A stretch of 64,000 nucleotides of DNA from Winogradskyella sp. KYW1333 (lineage in GTDB: Bacteria > Bacteroidota > Bacteroidia > Flavobacteriales > Flavobacteriaceae): positions 124,001 through 188,000 of the forward strand of contig NZ_QPHL01000012.1 in assembly GCF_003335675.1 (NCBI RefSeq), given 5' to 3'. The notes under the pieces were generated by a model. The model saw only the letters and a list, made by a program, of their open reading frames with translations, did not search any database and was not told where the DNA came from. How positions within the stretch are numbered: the stretch's first letter is position 1; every line of letters starts with the position of its first letter. Made by a program: the position numbers and the translations under genes. This document shows, one piece after another, positions 16,947-25,717 of the stretch.

Positions 16947-19627
16947 TGGTAGATAGTGACTGTAAGAAATATTTAACCTTATCTGGATTAGAACCATTAG
17001 TTGTTACTCCAGAAAGCAACTTTATTAACGTCGGAGAAAGAACCAATGTTACGGGGTCTCGAAAATTTCTTCGATTAATTAAAGAAGAGAAGTATAATGA
17101 AGCTTTAGAAGTCGCAAGGCATCAAGTAGAGGGTGGAGCTCAAATTCTAGATGTAAATATGGATGAAGGGATGTTAGATGGTGTCTATGCCATGACTACT
17201 TTTTTAAATTTGATCGCATCAGAACCTAATATTTCTCGAATCCCAATTATGATTGATAGCTCTAAGTGGGAAATCCTTGAGGCAGGTTTACGTGTTGTAC
17301 AAGGAAAATGTGTTGTAAATTCAATAAGTCTAAAGGAAGGAAAAGACGAATTTAAAAGACAAGCAAAACTCATTAAACGTTACGGAGCAGCAGTCATTGT
17401 TATGGCATTCGATGAAACTGGCCAGGCAGACAATTATAATAGACGAATAGAGATTTGTAAACGTTCTTATGATATTCTCGTCAATGAAGTAAATTTCCCT
17501 CCACAAGACATAATTTTCGATCCAAATATTTTTCCTGTAGCAACAGGTATGGAGGAGCATCGTAGAAATGCACTCGACTTCTTCAAAGCAACTAAATGGA
17601 TTAGAGAGAACTTACCTTTTGCTAATGTTTCAGGTGGCGTAAGTAATATTTCGTTTTCGTTTAGGGGAAACAATGCAGTTAGAGAAGCTATGCATTCTTC
17701 ATTTTTATTTCATGGAATAAAAAATGGGATGAATCTAGGTATCGTTAACCCAACAATGCTCGAAGTTTATGACGAAATTGACAAAGACTTATTAGAGCGA
17801 GTTGAAGATGTTTTATTTGATAGACGTGACGATGCCACTGAACGCCTATTAGATTTTGCTGAATCAGTTAAGGGACAAAAAAAGGAGCAGGAAAACACTG
17901 TGCAAGAATGGAGAAGTTACCCCTTACAGAACAGGATTACACATGCTTTGGTTAAAGGCATTGATACATTTATCATTAAAGATGTTGAAGAAGCCCGATT
18001 ACAATCTAAAAAACCAATTGAAGTTATTGAAGGACATTTAATGATTGGAATGAATGTAGTAGGAGACCTCTTTGGAAGCGGTAAAATGTTTTTACCTCAA
18101 GTAGTAAAATCAGCAAGAGTAATGAAAAAAGCAGTGGCTTATTTACAACCTTTTATTGAAGCCGAAAAAGATGGAAAACAAGAGTTTGCTGGTCGCATAT
18201 TAATGGCAACCGTAAAAGGAGATGTACATGATATTGGTAAAAATATAGTAAGTGTGGTTTTGAGTTGTAATAATTATGAAATAATTGATCTTGGGGTTAT
18301 GGTACCTCCAGAAAAGATAATAGAAACAGCAAAAAAAAAGAATGTTGACATTATAGGTTTAAGTGGATTAATAACCCCTTCGCTAGATGAGATGGTATAT
18401 GTTTCTAAAGCTATGGAAAAAGAACAATTAGACATTCCTCTAATTTTAGGTGGGGCAACAACCTCTAGAGCGCATTCAGCAGTAAAAATTGCACCAAATT
18501 ATAGTAATACTGTTGTACATATTAATGATGCTTCACGAGCTGTTACTGTAGTAGGAAATCTGCTTCAAAAGGATAATAAAATCTATAAAAATCAAATTCG
18601 TGAAGAGTATGATTTGTTTAGAGAACAATTCTTAAAACGTGGAAAGAAGAAATCCTATTTATCAACTGAAGAAGCTCGAAATAATAAGTTTAAAGTCAAT
18701 TGGGCAACTACTGAAATCGTAAAACCAAAGTCCTTGGGAATTCAGGTCATTAAAGATTTCGACATTACACAACTTAAAGATTTTATCGATTGGTCACCAT
18801 TTTTTAGAGGTTGGGATTTACATGGAAAATTTCCTGATATTTTAGAAGATAAAATCGTAGGTAAACAAGCCACTGAATTGTTTGCTGATGCCCAAGTATT
18901 ACTAAAGCGAATCTTTGATGAAAAACTTTTAAAAGCAAAAGCCATATTTGGGTTGTTTGAGGCTAATTCAGTTAATGACGACGATATAGAAATTAAAGAC
19001 GCATCGGGAAATGTTTTAGATACGTTTTTAACCCTACGTCAACAATCAAAAAAATCAGAGGGAAAACCTAACATAGCACTATCTGATTTTATTGCACCTA
19101 AAGCCTCAAATGTTAAAGATTATATAGGTTGCTTTTGCGTTAGTACAGGATTTGGCACGGACGAACTGGCTACTAAATTCGAAGCAGAACACGATGATTA
19201 TAATTCTATAATGATTAAAGCATTGGCAGATCGTTTAGCTGAAGCCTTTGCAGAATATTTACATAAAGAAGTAAGAACCAATCATTGGAATTACGCAGAG
19301 AATGAAAACCTATCAAACGAAGAACTAATTAAAGAAAATTATAAGGGAATTCGTCCGGCGCCAGGATATCCTGCCTGCCCAGATCATTTAGAAAAAAATA
19401 CTATTTGGAAACTGTTAAATATCGAAGAAAACATTGGTGTTATACTTACAGATAGTCTTGCGATGTGGCCAGCTGCCAGTGTCAGTGGTTATTACTTTGC
19501 TAATCCAGAAGCTAAATATTTTGGGTTAGGAAAAATAATGCATGATCAAGTTGAAGATTATAGTAAGCGTAGAGGTATAACAATAGAAGAAGCCAAAAAA
19601 TGGTTGAACCCAAACATTGCTAATTAA
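16946..19627 (+). CDS. metH: Methionine synthase, folate, cobalamin and reactivation modules (split MetH, C-terminal part)
   Basis: The 893-residue protein contains, in order, a pterin-binding barrel (about residues 20-290, with [11 protein letters not shown]), a cobalamin cap (about 320-410), a B12-binding Rossmann domain with the DxHxxG motif at D426/H428, and a C-terminal SAM-binding reactivation domain with [12 protein letters not shown]. It carries methyl from methyltetrahydrofolate to homocysteine through cobalamin. It is translationally coupled to the homocysteine module upstream, and metF begins one base after its stop codon. The enzyme needs cobalamin; no B12 riboswitch is seen, control being through the SAM switch. 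Confidence 0.95.
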   Translation: MVDSDCKKYLTLSGLEPLVVTPESNFINVGERTNVTGSRKFLRLIKEEKYNEALEVARHQVEGGAQILDVNMDEGMLDGVYAMTTFLNLIASEPNISRIPIMIDSSKWEILEAGLRVVQGKCVVNSISLKEGKDEFKRQAKLIKRYGAAVIVMAFDETGQADNYNRRIEICKRSYDILVNEVNFPPQDIIFDPNIFPVATGMEEHRRNALDFFKATKWIRENLPFANVSGGVSNISFSFRGNNAVREAMHSSFLFHGIKNGMNLGIVNPTMLEVYDEIDKDLLERVEDVLFDRRDDATERLLDFAESVKGQKKEQENTVQEWRSYPLQNRITHALVKGIDTFIIKDVEEARLQSKKPIEVIEGHLMIGMNVVGDLFGSGKMFLPQVVKSARVMKKAVAYLQPFIEAEKDGKQEFAGRILMATVKGDVHDIGKNIVSVVLSCNNYEIIDLGVMVPPEKIIETAKKKNVDIIGLSGLITPSLDEMVYVSKAMEKEQLDIPLILGGATTSRAHSAVKIAPNYSNTVVHINDASRAVTVVGNLLQKDNKIYKNQIREEYDLFREQFLKRGKKKSYLSTEEARNNKFKVNWATTEIVKPKSLGIQVIKDFDITQLKDFIDWSPFFRGWDLHGKFPDILEDKIVGKQATELFADAQVLLKRIFDEKLLKAKAIFGLFEANSVNDDDIEIKDASGNVLDTFLTLRQQSKKSEGKPNIALSDFIAPKASNVKDYIGCFCVSTGFGTDELATKFEAEHDDYNSIMIKALADRLAEAFAEYLHKEVRTNHWNYAENENLSNEELIKENYKGIRPAPGYPACPDHLEKNTIWKLLNIEENIGVILTDSLAMWPAASVSGYYFANPEAKYFGLGKIMHDQVEDYSKRRGITIEEAKKWLNPNIAN

Positions 19628-19628
19628 C

Positions 19629-20585
19629 ATGAAAGTAACAGAACATATAAAAAACGCTAATGGTAAAACACAATTTTCATTTGAAATATTACCACCTTTA
19701 AAAGGACAACATATACAATCCATCTTTGACAATATTAATCCTTTAATGGAGTTTAACCCACCATTTATTGATGTCACTTATCATAGAGAGGAGTATTTAT
19801 ATAAAGAAGTTGAGAATGGATTACTTAAAAAGCAAATCGTTAAGAAACGTCCTGGTACAGTCGGTATTTGCGCCGCAATTCAAAATAAATATGGTGTAGA
19901 TGCTATTCCTCATATTTTATGTGGTGGTTTCACAAAAGAGGACACGGAAAATTTTTTGGTCGATTTAGATTTTTTAGATATCGATAATGTCATGGCATTG
20001 CGTGGCGATGCCGTTAAAAGCGAAACCTACTTTAAACCCGAAAAGGAAGGTCATGCCTATGCAAGTGAATTAGTTTCTCAAATTTCAGATTTAAATTCTG
20101 GGAAGTATTTAGACCACGAACTTCAAAATACTACTTCAACAAACTTTTGCATTGGTGTTGGCGCGTATCCTGAAAAGCATATGGAAGCACCAAGTTTAGA
20201 TAGTGATATTCATTTCTTAAAAAAGAAGATAAAAAACGGAGCTTCTTATATTGTAACACAAATGTTTTTTGATAACAAAAAGTATTTTGATTTTGTCCAA
20301 AAATGCCATAAAGAAGGCATAATGGTTCCTATAATACCTGGGTTAAAACCAATTTCAACTAAAAAGCAATTAAATTTAATTCCGCATCGTTTCCATGTTG
20401 ATTTACCTGAAGCACTTATTATAGACATTGTTAAATGTAAAGACAACAAGGAAGTGAGACAAGTCGGAATTGAATGGTGCATAGAACAATCAAAAGAGCT
20501 CAAAAGAGCTGGCATCCCAGTATTACACTATTATACTATGGGAAAAAGTGACAATATCAAAGCGGTAGCATCAGCAGTTTTTTAA
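19629..20585 (+). CDS. metF: Methylenetetrahydrofolate reductase
   Basis: The protein of 318 residues is a TIM-barrel flavoenzyme that makes 5-methyltetrahydrofolate, the methyl donor for MetH. Visible motifs are FSFEILPP near residue 14, VMALRGD near 120, and QMFFDN near 216. I place the start at ATG 19629-19631 rather than the in-frame TTG at 19617, which lies inside metH. It is the last gene of the methionine operon, one base after the metH stop. A strong terminator lies about 300 bases downstream. Confidence 0.95.
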   Translation: MKVTEHIKNANGKTQFSFEILPPLKGQHIQSIFDNINPLMEFNPPFIDVTYHREEYLYKEVENGLLKKQIVKKRPGTVGICAAIQNKYGVDAIPHILCGGFTKEDTENFLVDLDFLDIDNVMALRGDAVKSETYFKPEKEGHAYASELVSQISDLNSGKYLDHELQNTTSTNFCIGVGAYPEKHMEAPSLDSDIHFLKKKIKNGASYIVTQMFFDNKKYFDFVQKCHKEGIMVPIIPGLKPISTKKQLNLIPHRFHVDLPEALIIDIVKCKDNKEVRQVGIEWCIEQSKELKRAGIPVLHYYTMGKSDNIKAVASAVF

Positions 20586-20892
20586 TTAAAAAACCTCAAG
20601 TATAACTTGGAACTTTTATGTATTCATTGCTTTATACTTTTTTTTCATGGTAAAATAATAGCCTTATTAATTATGAAATTTAGAACAATAAAATATGGTA
20701 TCAAATGACCTTGGTCATATTGGAAAGTTCTAGGTAACCTTTTTTAATACAAATATTCCATACATCGACAGTTAATGAATATTCATAGTCATAATTTGAC
20801 TATCTAACGAAATACAATATGGTCATTATTAGTTATGTTCTATATTTTGAACAAGGACAATCTTATTTTTGATTGAAATTTTGGTTAATGTT

Positions 20893-20930
20893 AAAAGAGT
20901 GTCAGAGTAAGAGGCTGGCGCTCTTTTTTT
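20893..20930 (+). terminator. Strong intrinsic terminator downstream of metF
   Basis: A 13-pair stem (20893-20905 with 20915-20927, counting two G-U pairs) with a nine-base loop runs into T residues up to 20930. It may end the methionine operon, 300 bases after metF, or a separate short transcript. Confidence 0.8.
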
Positions 20931-21187
20931 ACAAAATTATGGCATGATTAGAAACTTCAATAAAAAAATATATACTTGTAACGTTGCTTACAGTCATGAT
21001 TTTCAACTTCATTATTATGGCATTTTTCTAACATAGAACACAACAATTAGTAATCAAAGATTGTTGCTGATGTGTTCTTTAATCCAAGACATAATTAAAT
21101 TACAGAAATAAGCGTTATGAAGCATTGTCATAGGCCTAACAGATATTCTAATATGAGTTAATAATATGAAACTTAAATAAAATTTAA

Positions 21188-21268
21188 TTAATAGATCTGT
21201 GAATATTTATCTTTCTCATCATTCATTTTGATGACTTTAACCTTATTATCAACTTTTAGATGCTTCAT
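21188..21268 (-). CDS. Possible 26-residue charged peptide
   Basis: An ATG at 21266-21268 (minus strand) opens a frame of 26 codons rich in Lys and Asp, including NKVKVIKMNDEKDKY. It lies in an otherwise empty region. There is no visible promoter element or matching family, so it may be chance or a fragment of a decayed gene. Confidence 0.15.
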   Translation of the reverse strand: MKHLKVDNKVKVIKMNDEKDKYSQIY

Positions 21269-21353
21269 CAAGACTTACACCAGCAGATTCATACACAGTG
21301 GAGCCATTAAATAATAAAAAACTTAGAGATCTAATCTTACTATGTAAAAAGAC

Positions 21354-21379
21354 AAAAAAACACCTCCTTGAGGTGTTTT
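21354..21379 (-). terminator. Terminator of the first NTF2-like lipoprotein gene
   Basis: A nine-pair AAAACACCT/AGGTGTTTT stem (21357-21365 with 21371-21379) is followed on the minus strand by a run of T (A at 21354-21360 on the plus strand). It lies about 30 bases beyond the stop codon at 21410. Confidence 0.8.
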
Positions 21380-21409
21380 CTTCTTAAGATGTTAGTGCGC
21401 CTTTAACGA

Positions 21410-21925
21410 CTATTCTTCATTTTCCATATCACTAGTGTCTGCCTCTTGTTCTAGCTGAAGAGAATTCATCATTCCACCAACATCAAACCAATCACCACCA
21501 CCAGAAATTTTACCATCTACAAATGAAAATGCGTGATAAGCTGTTAGTTTAACGGACTTACCTGACGCAACATGATCTGCTGTCCATGTACCGTAGGTTC
21601 TTGTACTACCATCTAATTTTCCGGTTTCAGGGTCAACTCCTGGCAACCAATAATCTGCGGTAAATTTCATATTATCAAATTCTTTTTGATAATTAACTAT
21701 AGCTTCTTTAAGATCATTTGCGTTAGCCATTTCAGATCCATATACCGGCATATGCCATTCTATATCACTGTGTAAAAGCTCAAACATAGCGTCTGCGTCT
21801 TCAGATTCGTGTAGTTCAAAATATTTTTTTGCCGTGGCTGTGTTTTTTTCGAAATCGGCATGGTTTCCTGTTGAGCATGAAACTATCAACAAACAAAAAA
21901 CTGATAATTTTAATAATTTTTTCAT
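21410..21925 (-). CDS. NTF2-like (SnoaL-type) lipoprotein
   Basis: The 171-residue protein starts with a lipoprotein signal peptide and lipobox (LIVSC, Cys17). The mature part fits the SnoaL/NTF2 cone fold: an N-terminal helix (AKKYFELHESEDADAMFELLHSDIEW in overlapping pieces), a middle Thr-Trp strand, and a closing ISGGGDWFD strand. The acidic C-terminal tail is of low complexity. Such domains bind small ligands or act as isomerases; no substrate can be named. It is monocistronic, with its own terminator, in a gene-poor stretch. Confidence 0.75.
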   Translation of the reverse strand: MKKLLKLSVFCLLIVSCSTGNHADFEKNTATAKKYFELHESEDADAMFELLHSDIEWHMPVYGSEMANANDLKEAIVNYQKEFDNMKFTADYWLPGVDPETGKLDGSTRTYGTWTADHVASGKSVKLTAYHAFSFVDGKISGGGDWFDVGGMMNSLQLEQEADTSDMENEE

Positions 21926-22304
21926 AATATAAATTTAGTTATAAGCTCTAAGGTATAAAAAATGAGCTGTAATCAAGCAATTTTTTAATAAAGTAAAAGA
22001 AATTAATAAGCTTTAAATATGTAAAGCACATATAACTAACTTTTAGCTCTAGAGATTGGTGAGGCTAAAATTCCTACAACACAATGCTGATTAGTGAGAT
22101 CAATTGAATCTTCTAAGGACCTGTTCTCACTTACGTCCTACTATCATATGTGCTTATACCCCATCAAGTCCTTTATGAATTTCAGTGATTTAATATAAGG
22201 TAATGAGTAATATTTTAAAACTCGTTTTAAAAATTTCTAGTATAAAGCAACGGTATATTTCCATAAAGTACTAAAGATGCTCGTAAACTTATAGATGGAA
22301 TCTT
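21926..22304. other. Intergenic region between two lipoprotein genes (379 bases)
   Basis: AT-rich and without a coding frame of useful length on either strand. I see no promoter match, hairpin or repeat worth naming. Confidence 0.5.
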
Positions 22305-22763
22305 TTAATTAACATCTAGATTTGTAGTTTCAGTTTTAATAGCTTCAGAAAAGTAGAATTTAAACTTAAGTTTATCATCTGTTTTAACAGCATAAGTACT
22401 TTCAAGCCACTCAAATTCGAGCATAACTTTCCCCTCTGATGTATTAACAATAAACTTTCCAAACTGTTTAAGAGAAATGTGAGCCGAATTATAATCACTA
22501 TCAATTATTACGTCTTCAAATTTCCGTTTACTGCTAATAATATCAAAACTTTTTACAAAATCAATAAATTCTTCTTTAGAGTAGCGTCTACTATTTTCAT
22601 AGATAAAAAAGTCTTCTGTAACTACAGATTCAAAACTATCTAAATCGTTATCTAAAATCTCAAAAAAAGTCTCAAATGAATCCATTACTTCCTTTTCAGA
22701 AATTTTTGCTGGTTGTTGACAAGCAACAATTAATAATAACACTAGTAAAAACAGTTTTCTCAT
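22305..22763 (-). CDS. Small NTF2-like lipoprotein
   Basis: The 152-residue protein begins MRKLFLLVLLLIVACQQ, a lipoprotein signal with Cys15. I chose this ATG (22761-22763) over one six codons upstream, since the signal peptide begins here. The mature part (ESVVTEDFFIYENSRRYSKEE in two overlapping pieces, then FEWLESTYAVKTDDKLKF) resembles DUF4440/SnoaL-like domains. It may be a distant relative of the other lipoprotein 380 bases away, though sequence similarity by eye is weak. The function is unknown. Confidence 0.65.
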   Translation of the reverse strand: MRKLFLLVLLLIVACQQPAKISEKEVMDSFETFFEILDNDLDSFESVVTEDFFIYENSRRYSKEEFIDFVKSFDIISSKRKFEDVIIDSDYNSAHISLKQFGKFIVNTSEGKVMLEFEWLESTYAVKTDDKLKFKFYFSEAIKTETTNLDVN

Positions 22764-22958
22764 AATTTCACATTTATACATTAAAAATAAAGAATTTTAA
22801 AATAAATAATTGATAAATCATCTTACTAAGATTTACACTAAAAGAAAAGTAACATTATTTAGATAGGGGGTCTTATTTAATATTTATGGTTCAGATTTTT
22901 TGGTGTTTTCTGGAGTTAAGTATAGGCCACCGTACAATAACCGTACAAATAGATTAAA

Positions 22959-23000
22959 CAAAAAACCGTAACACTTAATTTAAGAAGTATTTACGGTTTT
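22959..23000 (-). terminator. Terminator of tRNA-Leu
   Basis: A ten-pair AAAACCGTAA/TTACGGTTTT stem (22962-22971 with 22991-23000) is followed by T residues on the minus strand. It begins seven bases after the tRNA 3' end. Confidence 0.8.
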
Positions 23001-23006
23001 ATTATG

Positions 23007-23088
23007 TACTCAAGGTGGGAATCGAACCCACACTCCCAAAGGAACTGGATTTTGAATCCAGCGCGTCTACCAATTCCGCCACTTGAGC
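23007..23088 (-). tRNA. tRNA-Leu (anticodon CAA)
   Basis: The 82-base minus-strand sequence folds as a class II tRNA. The acceptor stem is GCTCAAG with CTTGAGT, the anticodon stem CTGGA/TCCAG encloses the loop TTCAAAA, and the T-arm loop is GGTTCGATTCC with a short variable arm. The anticodon is CAA, reading UUG. CCA is not encoded. A matching promoter lies just upstream and a terminator just downstream, so it is a single-gene unit. Confidence 0.95.
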
Positions 23089-23100
23089 AAAACAGGACAG

Positions 23101-23130
23101 CAAAAATAGAAAATATTTCTTCGGAGTCAA
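23101..23130 (-). promoter_or_regulatory. Promoter of tRNA-Leu
   Basis: The minus strand reads TTG (23128-23130), a 19-base spacer and TATTTTTG (23101-23108). This fully fits the Bacteroidetes consensus TTG-N17-23-TAnnTTTG. Transcription would start a few bases before the tRNA 5' end at 23088. Confidence 0.7.
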
Positions 23131-23174
23131 CAAAAAACCCCTTGTTTTATACTCCAACCAGTAAATTATTTTCC

Positions 23175-23182
23175 TAAATTTG
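23175..23182 (+). promoter_or_regulatory. Candidate -7 element for prs
   Basis: TAAATTTG matches TAnnTTTG, about 50 bases upstream of the prs ATG. The nearest upstream TTG is 30 bases away, too far for the usual -33 spacing. Confidence 0.35.
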
Positions 23183-23232
23183 AGCTTTGCTAAAAAACCC
23201 ATATTAATTAACCCTTTTATTACTCTTTTGAT

Positions 23233-24171
23233 ATGCCATTCGCAACTGAAGCCAAAATTTTCACATGCTCACAAAGTAGATATCTTGCAGAAGAAATTGC
23301 AAAAGCCTACGGTGTGAAATTAGGTAACGTAATTACCTCAACTTATAGCGATGGTGAATTTCAGCCTTCTTATGAGGAATCCATTAGGGGAACTCGAATA
23401 TTTATTATTGGTTCTACTCATCCAGGGCCTAAAAATTTAATGGAAATGTTGCTGATGATTGATGCAGCGAAACGTGCATCAGCAAGACATATTACTGCTG
23501 TTATGCCATATTTCGGTTGGGCAAGACAAGATAGAAAAGATAAACCAAGAGTACCTATTGCAGCCAAATTGGTTGCTAAAATGTTAGAGGCTGCAGGGGC
23601 AACTCGAATAATAACCATGGATTTGCATGCAGACCAGATACAAGGGTTTTTTGAAAAACCAGTGGATCACTTATTTGCATCGACTATATTCTTGCCTTAT
23701 CTCAGAGGTTTAAATTTAGATAATTTAACCATCGCATCTCCTGATATGGGAGGTTCAAAACGAGCTTATACCTATTCAAAAGCATTACAAAGTGATGTAG
23801 TAATTTGTTATAAACAACGTGCTAAGGCAAACGTTATTTCCCATATGGAATTAATAGGTGACGTAACAGGAAAAAATGTAGTACTGGTAGATGATATGGT
23901 TGACACTGCAGGTACATTAACCAAGGCGGCAGATCTTATGATGGAACGAGGTGCATTGAGTGTAAGAGCAATCTGTACACATCCTATTTTATCTGGTAGT
24001 GCCTATGAAAGGCTAGAAAATTCAGCTCTTGAAGAACTTATTGTTACCGATTCTATACCTTTAAGAAATGAAAGTAAAAAGTTGAAGGTATTAACTTGTG
24101 CTAATCTGTTTGCAGAGGTAATGAATAATGTTCATAATAATCAATCTATTAGTAATAAATTTGTACTCTAA
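23233..24171 (+). CDS. prs: Ribose-phosphate pyrophosphokinase
   Basis: The 312-residue protein makes PRPP from ribose 5-phosphate and ATP for nucleotide, histidine and tryptophan synthesis. Family hallmarks are YSDGEFQP, the YFGWARQDRKDKPR catalytic region near residue 95, DLHADQIQGFF near residue 135 and the PRPP-binding loop VVLVDDMVDTAGTL near residue 218. The length is normal. It lies 155 bases upstream of rplY, an association (prs-rplY-pth) seen in many bacteria. Confidence 0.96.
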   Translation: MPFATEAKIFTCSQSRYLAEEIAKAYGVKLGNVITSTYSDGEFQPSYEESIRGTRIFIIGSTHPGPKNLMEMLLMIDAAKRASARHITAVMPYFGWARQDRKDKPRVPIAAKLVAKMLEAAGATRIITMDLHADQIQGFFEKPVDHLFASTIFLPYLRGLNLDNLTIASPDMGGSKRAYTYSKALQSDVVICYKQRAKANVISHMELIGDVTGKNVVLVDDMVDTAGTLTKAADLMMERGALSVRAICTHPILSGSAYERLENSALEELIVTDSIPLRNESKKLKVLTCANLFAEVMNNVHNNQSISNKFVL

Positions 24172-24268
24172 GCAGATTTAAAGAATACCAAATCTCATTT
24201 ACCTACAAAACACAGTTCAATTATCTCAAAAAAATGAGGTAATCTCTAGTATTTCAACAATATATTAT

Positions 24269-24276
24269 TAAATTTG
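24269..24276 (+). promoter_or_regulatory. Candidate -7 element for rplY
   Basis: TAAATTTG, followed by GC, lies about 50 bases before the rplY ATG and matches TAnnTTTG. No TTG is found at -33. Confidence 0.4.
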
Positions 24277-24326
24277 CAGCCCTTTTTGTAAGGGAAATTA
24301 TTAATAACAATAAACAATTTCAAAAA

Positions 24327-24974
24327 ATGAAATCAATTACAATTAATGGATCTCAAAGAGAAAGCGTAGGCAAAAAGTCAACAAAAGCCTTACGTAATGC
24401 TGGTCAGGTTCCTTGCGTATTATACGGAGGAGACAAGCCATTGCATTTCTTTGCACCTGAATTGGCTTTCTCAAAGTTAGTGTATACTCCAGATGCGCAT
24501 ACTGTTGTGATTGCTCTAGATGGCGGTGAATCGTTTAATGCAGTTATGCAAGACATCCAATTTCACCCAGTAACTGACAGAATTCTACACGTAGACTTCT
24601 ATCAGATCTTCGAAAACAAAGAAATCACTATGGAAATTCCTGTGAAAACAGTTGGTACTTCTAAAGGTGTTTTAAATGGAGGTAACTTAAGAAGGCCTTA
24701 CCGTAAATTAAGAATTAAGGCAATCCCTTCTAAATTACCTGATTTTATCGAAATAGACATAACGCCATTAAAAATTGGAAGCAAATTATATATCCATGAA
24801 CTGAGAAACGACGATTATAAATTATTACACCCAGACAACACAGTTGTTTGTCAGGTTAGACGTAGTAGATTAGCCGTTGTTGATGAGGAAGAGGAAGAAG
24901 AAGGAACTGCTGAAGAAGGAGCAACCGCAGATGCAACAGCAACTGAAGCTCCTGCGACTGAAGCTCAAGAGTAG
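24327..24974 (+). CDS. rplY: 50S ribosomal protein L25 (general stress protein Ctc type)
   Basis: The 215-residue protein has the L25 5S rRNA-binding domain (residues 1-90, with VPCVLYGG near 29 and HVDFYQI near 90) and the TL5/CTC C-terminal domain (about 95-185). The last 25 residues are an Ala/Glu/Thr-rich tail, common in Bacteroidetes members. It binds 5S rRNA in the large subunit. It lies between prs and pth and has its own terminator. Confidence 0.95.
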   Translation: MKSITINGSQRESVGKKSTKALRNAGQVPCVLYGGDKPLHFFAPELAFSKLVYTPDAHTVVIALDGGESFNAVMQDIQFHPVTDRILHVDFYQIFENKEITMEIPVKTVGTSKGVLNGGNLRRPYRKLRIKAIPSKLPDFIEIDITPLKIGSKLYIHELRNDDYKLLHPDNTVVCQVRRSRLAVVDEEEEEEGTAEEGATADATATEAPATEAQE

Positions 24975-24995
24975 TTTTTACTTTACTAGATATTT

Positions 24996-25026
24996 AAAAA
25001 GCATTCTTTATAAGAATGCTTTTTTA
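24996..25026 (+). terminator. Terminator of rplY
   Basis: A long stem AAAAAGCATTCTT/AAGAATGCTTTTT (24996-25008 with 25012-25024) lies 21 bases after the rplY stop. Its T-run merges with TATTTTTG at 25025-25032, a possible -7 element for pth. Confidence 0.8.
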
Positions 25027-25047
25027 TTTTTGTATAAATACAACTAC

Positions 25048-25680
25048 ATGTGGGAGAAAATAAAAATTTGGTTAGGTTTTAGTAAAGCTATTGAAAAAAA
25101 TGAAGTTGAAACAATGAAAAAGTACTTAATCGTTGGTCTTGGTAACATTGGTGATAAATATGCCAATACAAGACACAATATTGGATTTAAAATATTGGAC
25201 TTTTTTGCAAAAAAAGAAAGTTTATCTTTTGAAACTGTGAAGCTTGGTGATATAACCACTTTTAAGCTTAAGGGCCGTACAATTTACTTTTTAAAGCCAA
25301 GTACTTATATGAACCTTAGTGGTAAGGCTGTTAAATATTGGCTAACAAAGGAAAAAATACCCATGCAAAATTTACTTGTTGTTACTGATGATTTAAACCT
25401 CCCTTTTGGTACTCTTAGGTTAAAAACCAAAGGAAGCGATGGTGGACATAATGGATTAAAAGATTTGCAAGACAAACTACAGACCACTAAATACAATAGA
25501 TTTAGATTTGGAATAAGTGATAGTTTCAGCAAAGGCCGACAAGTTGATTATGTGTTGGGAGAATGGAATGAGGAAGAAGAGTCTAACCTTGATGAACGTT
25601 TAAACAAATCAGCTGATCTAATAAAGTCCTTTGTATTAGCTGGTACAAATCATACAATGAATGCGTTTAACGGAAAATAA
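25048..25680 (+). CDS. pth: Peptidyl-tRNA hydrolase
   Basis: The 210-residue protein cleaves peptidyl-tRNA released from stalled ribosomes. Motifs are LIVGLGNIGDKYANTRHN (catalytic His at its end), KPSTYMNLSG, a DDLNLPFG aspartate segment and GGHNGLKD. I place the start at ATG 25048-25050 (MWEKIKI), which adds a 22-residue basic leader before the conserved MKKYLIVG. The alternative ATG at 25114 would give a standard 188-residue enzyme. A TATTTTTG lies 16 bases before the first ATG. It follows rplY after a terminator and ends just before its own. Confidence 0.94.
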   Translation: MWEKIKIWLGFSKAIEKNEVETMKKYLIVGLGNIGDKYANTRHNIGFKILDFFAKKESLSFETVKLGDITTFKLKGRTIYFLKPSTYMNLSGKAVKYWLTKEKIPMQNLLVVTDDLNLPFGTLRLKTKGSDGGHNGLKDLQDKLQTTKYNRFRFGISDSFSKGRQVDYVLGEWNEEEESNLDERLNKSADLIKSFVLAGTNHTMNAFNGK

Positions 25681-25683
25681 ATA

Positions 25684-25711
25684 GGCTGTCAAAAGACAGC
25701 CCATTTTTTAA
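25684..25711 (+). terminator. Terminator of pth
   Basis: A GGCTGTC-AAAA-GACAGCC hairpin (25684-25701) is followed by a T-run. It begins four bases past the pth stop and lies just beyond the convergent porP stop. Confidence 0.8.
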
Positions 25712-25717
25712 TAATAC

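Larger units (their letters stand above)
20586..21353. other. Gene-poor intergenic region after metF
   Basis: No gene of normal size is visible on either strand. Contents are a perfect 6+6 inverted repeat ATGACC-TT-GGTCAT (20705-20718), a strong terminator (20893-20930), an imperfect long hairpin (21035-21078) built on AGAACACA/TGTGTTCT, and a 26-codon minus-strand ORF (21188-21268). Nothing here matches a known family. Confidence 0.5.

Noticed and set aside
21035-21078. Long imperfect hairpin AGAACACA...TGTGTTCT
   Set aside because: The stem is interrupted and followed by only a few T. It is not a convincing terminator and has no partner gene.
23002-23202. 66-codon minus-strand open frame
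   Set aside because: It reads through tRNA-Leu and gives the well-known spurious tRNA-derived peptide ending SIPTLST.
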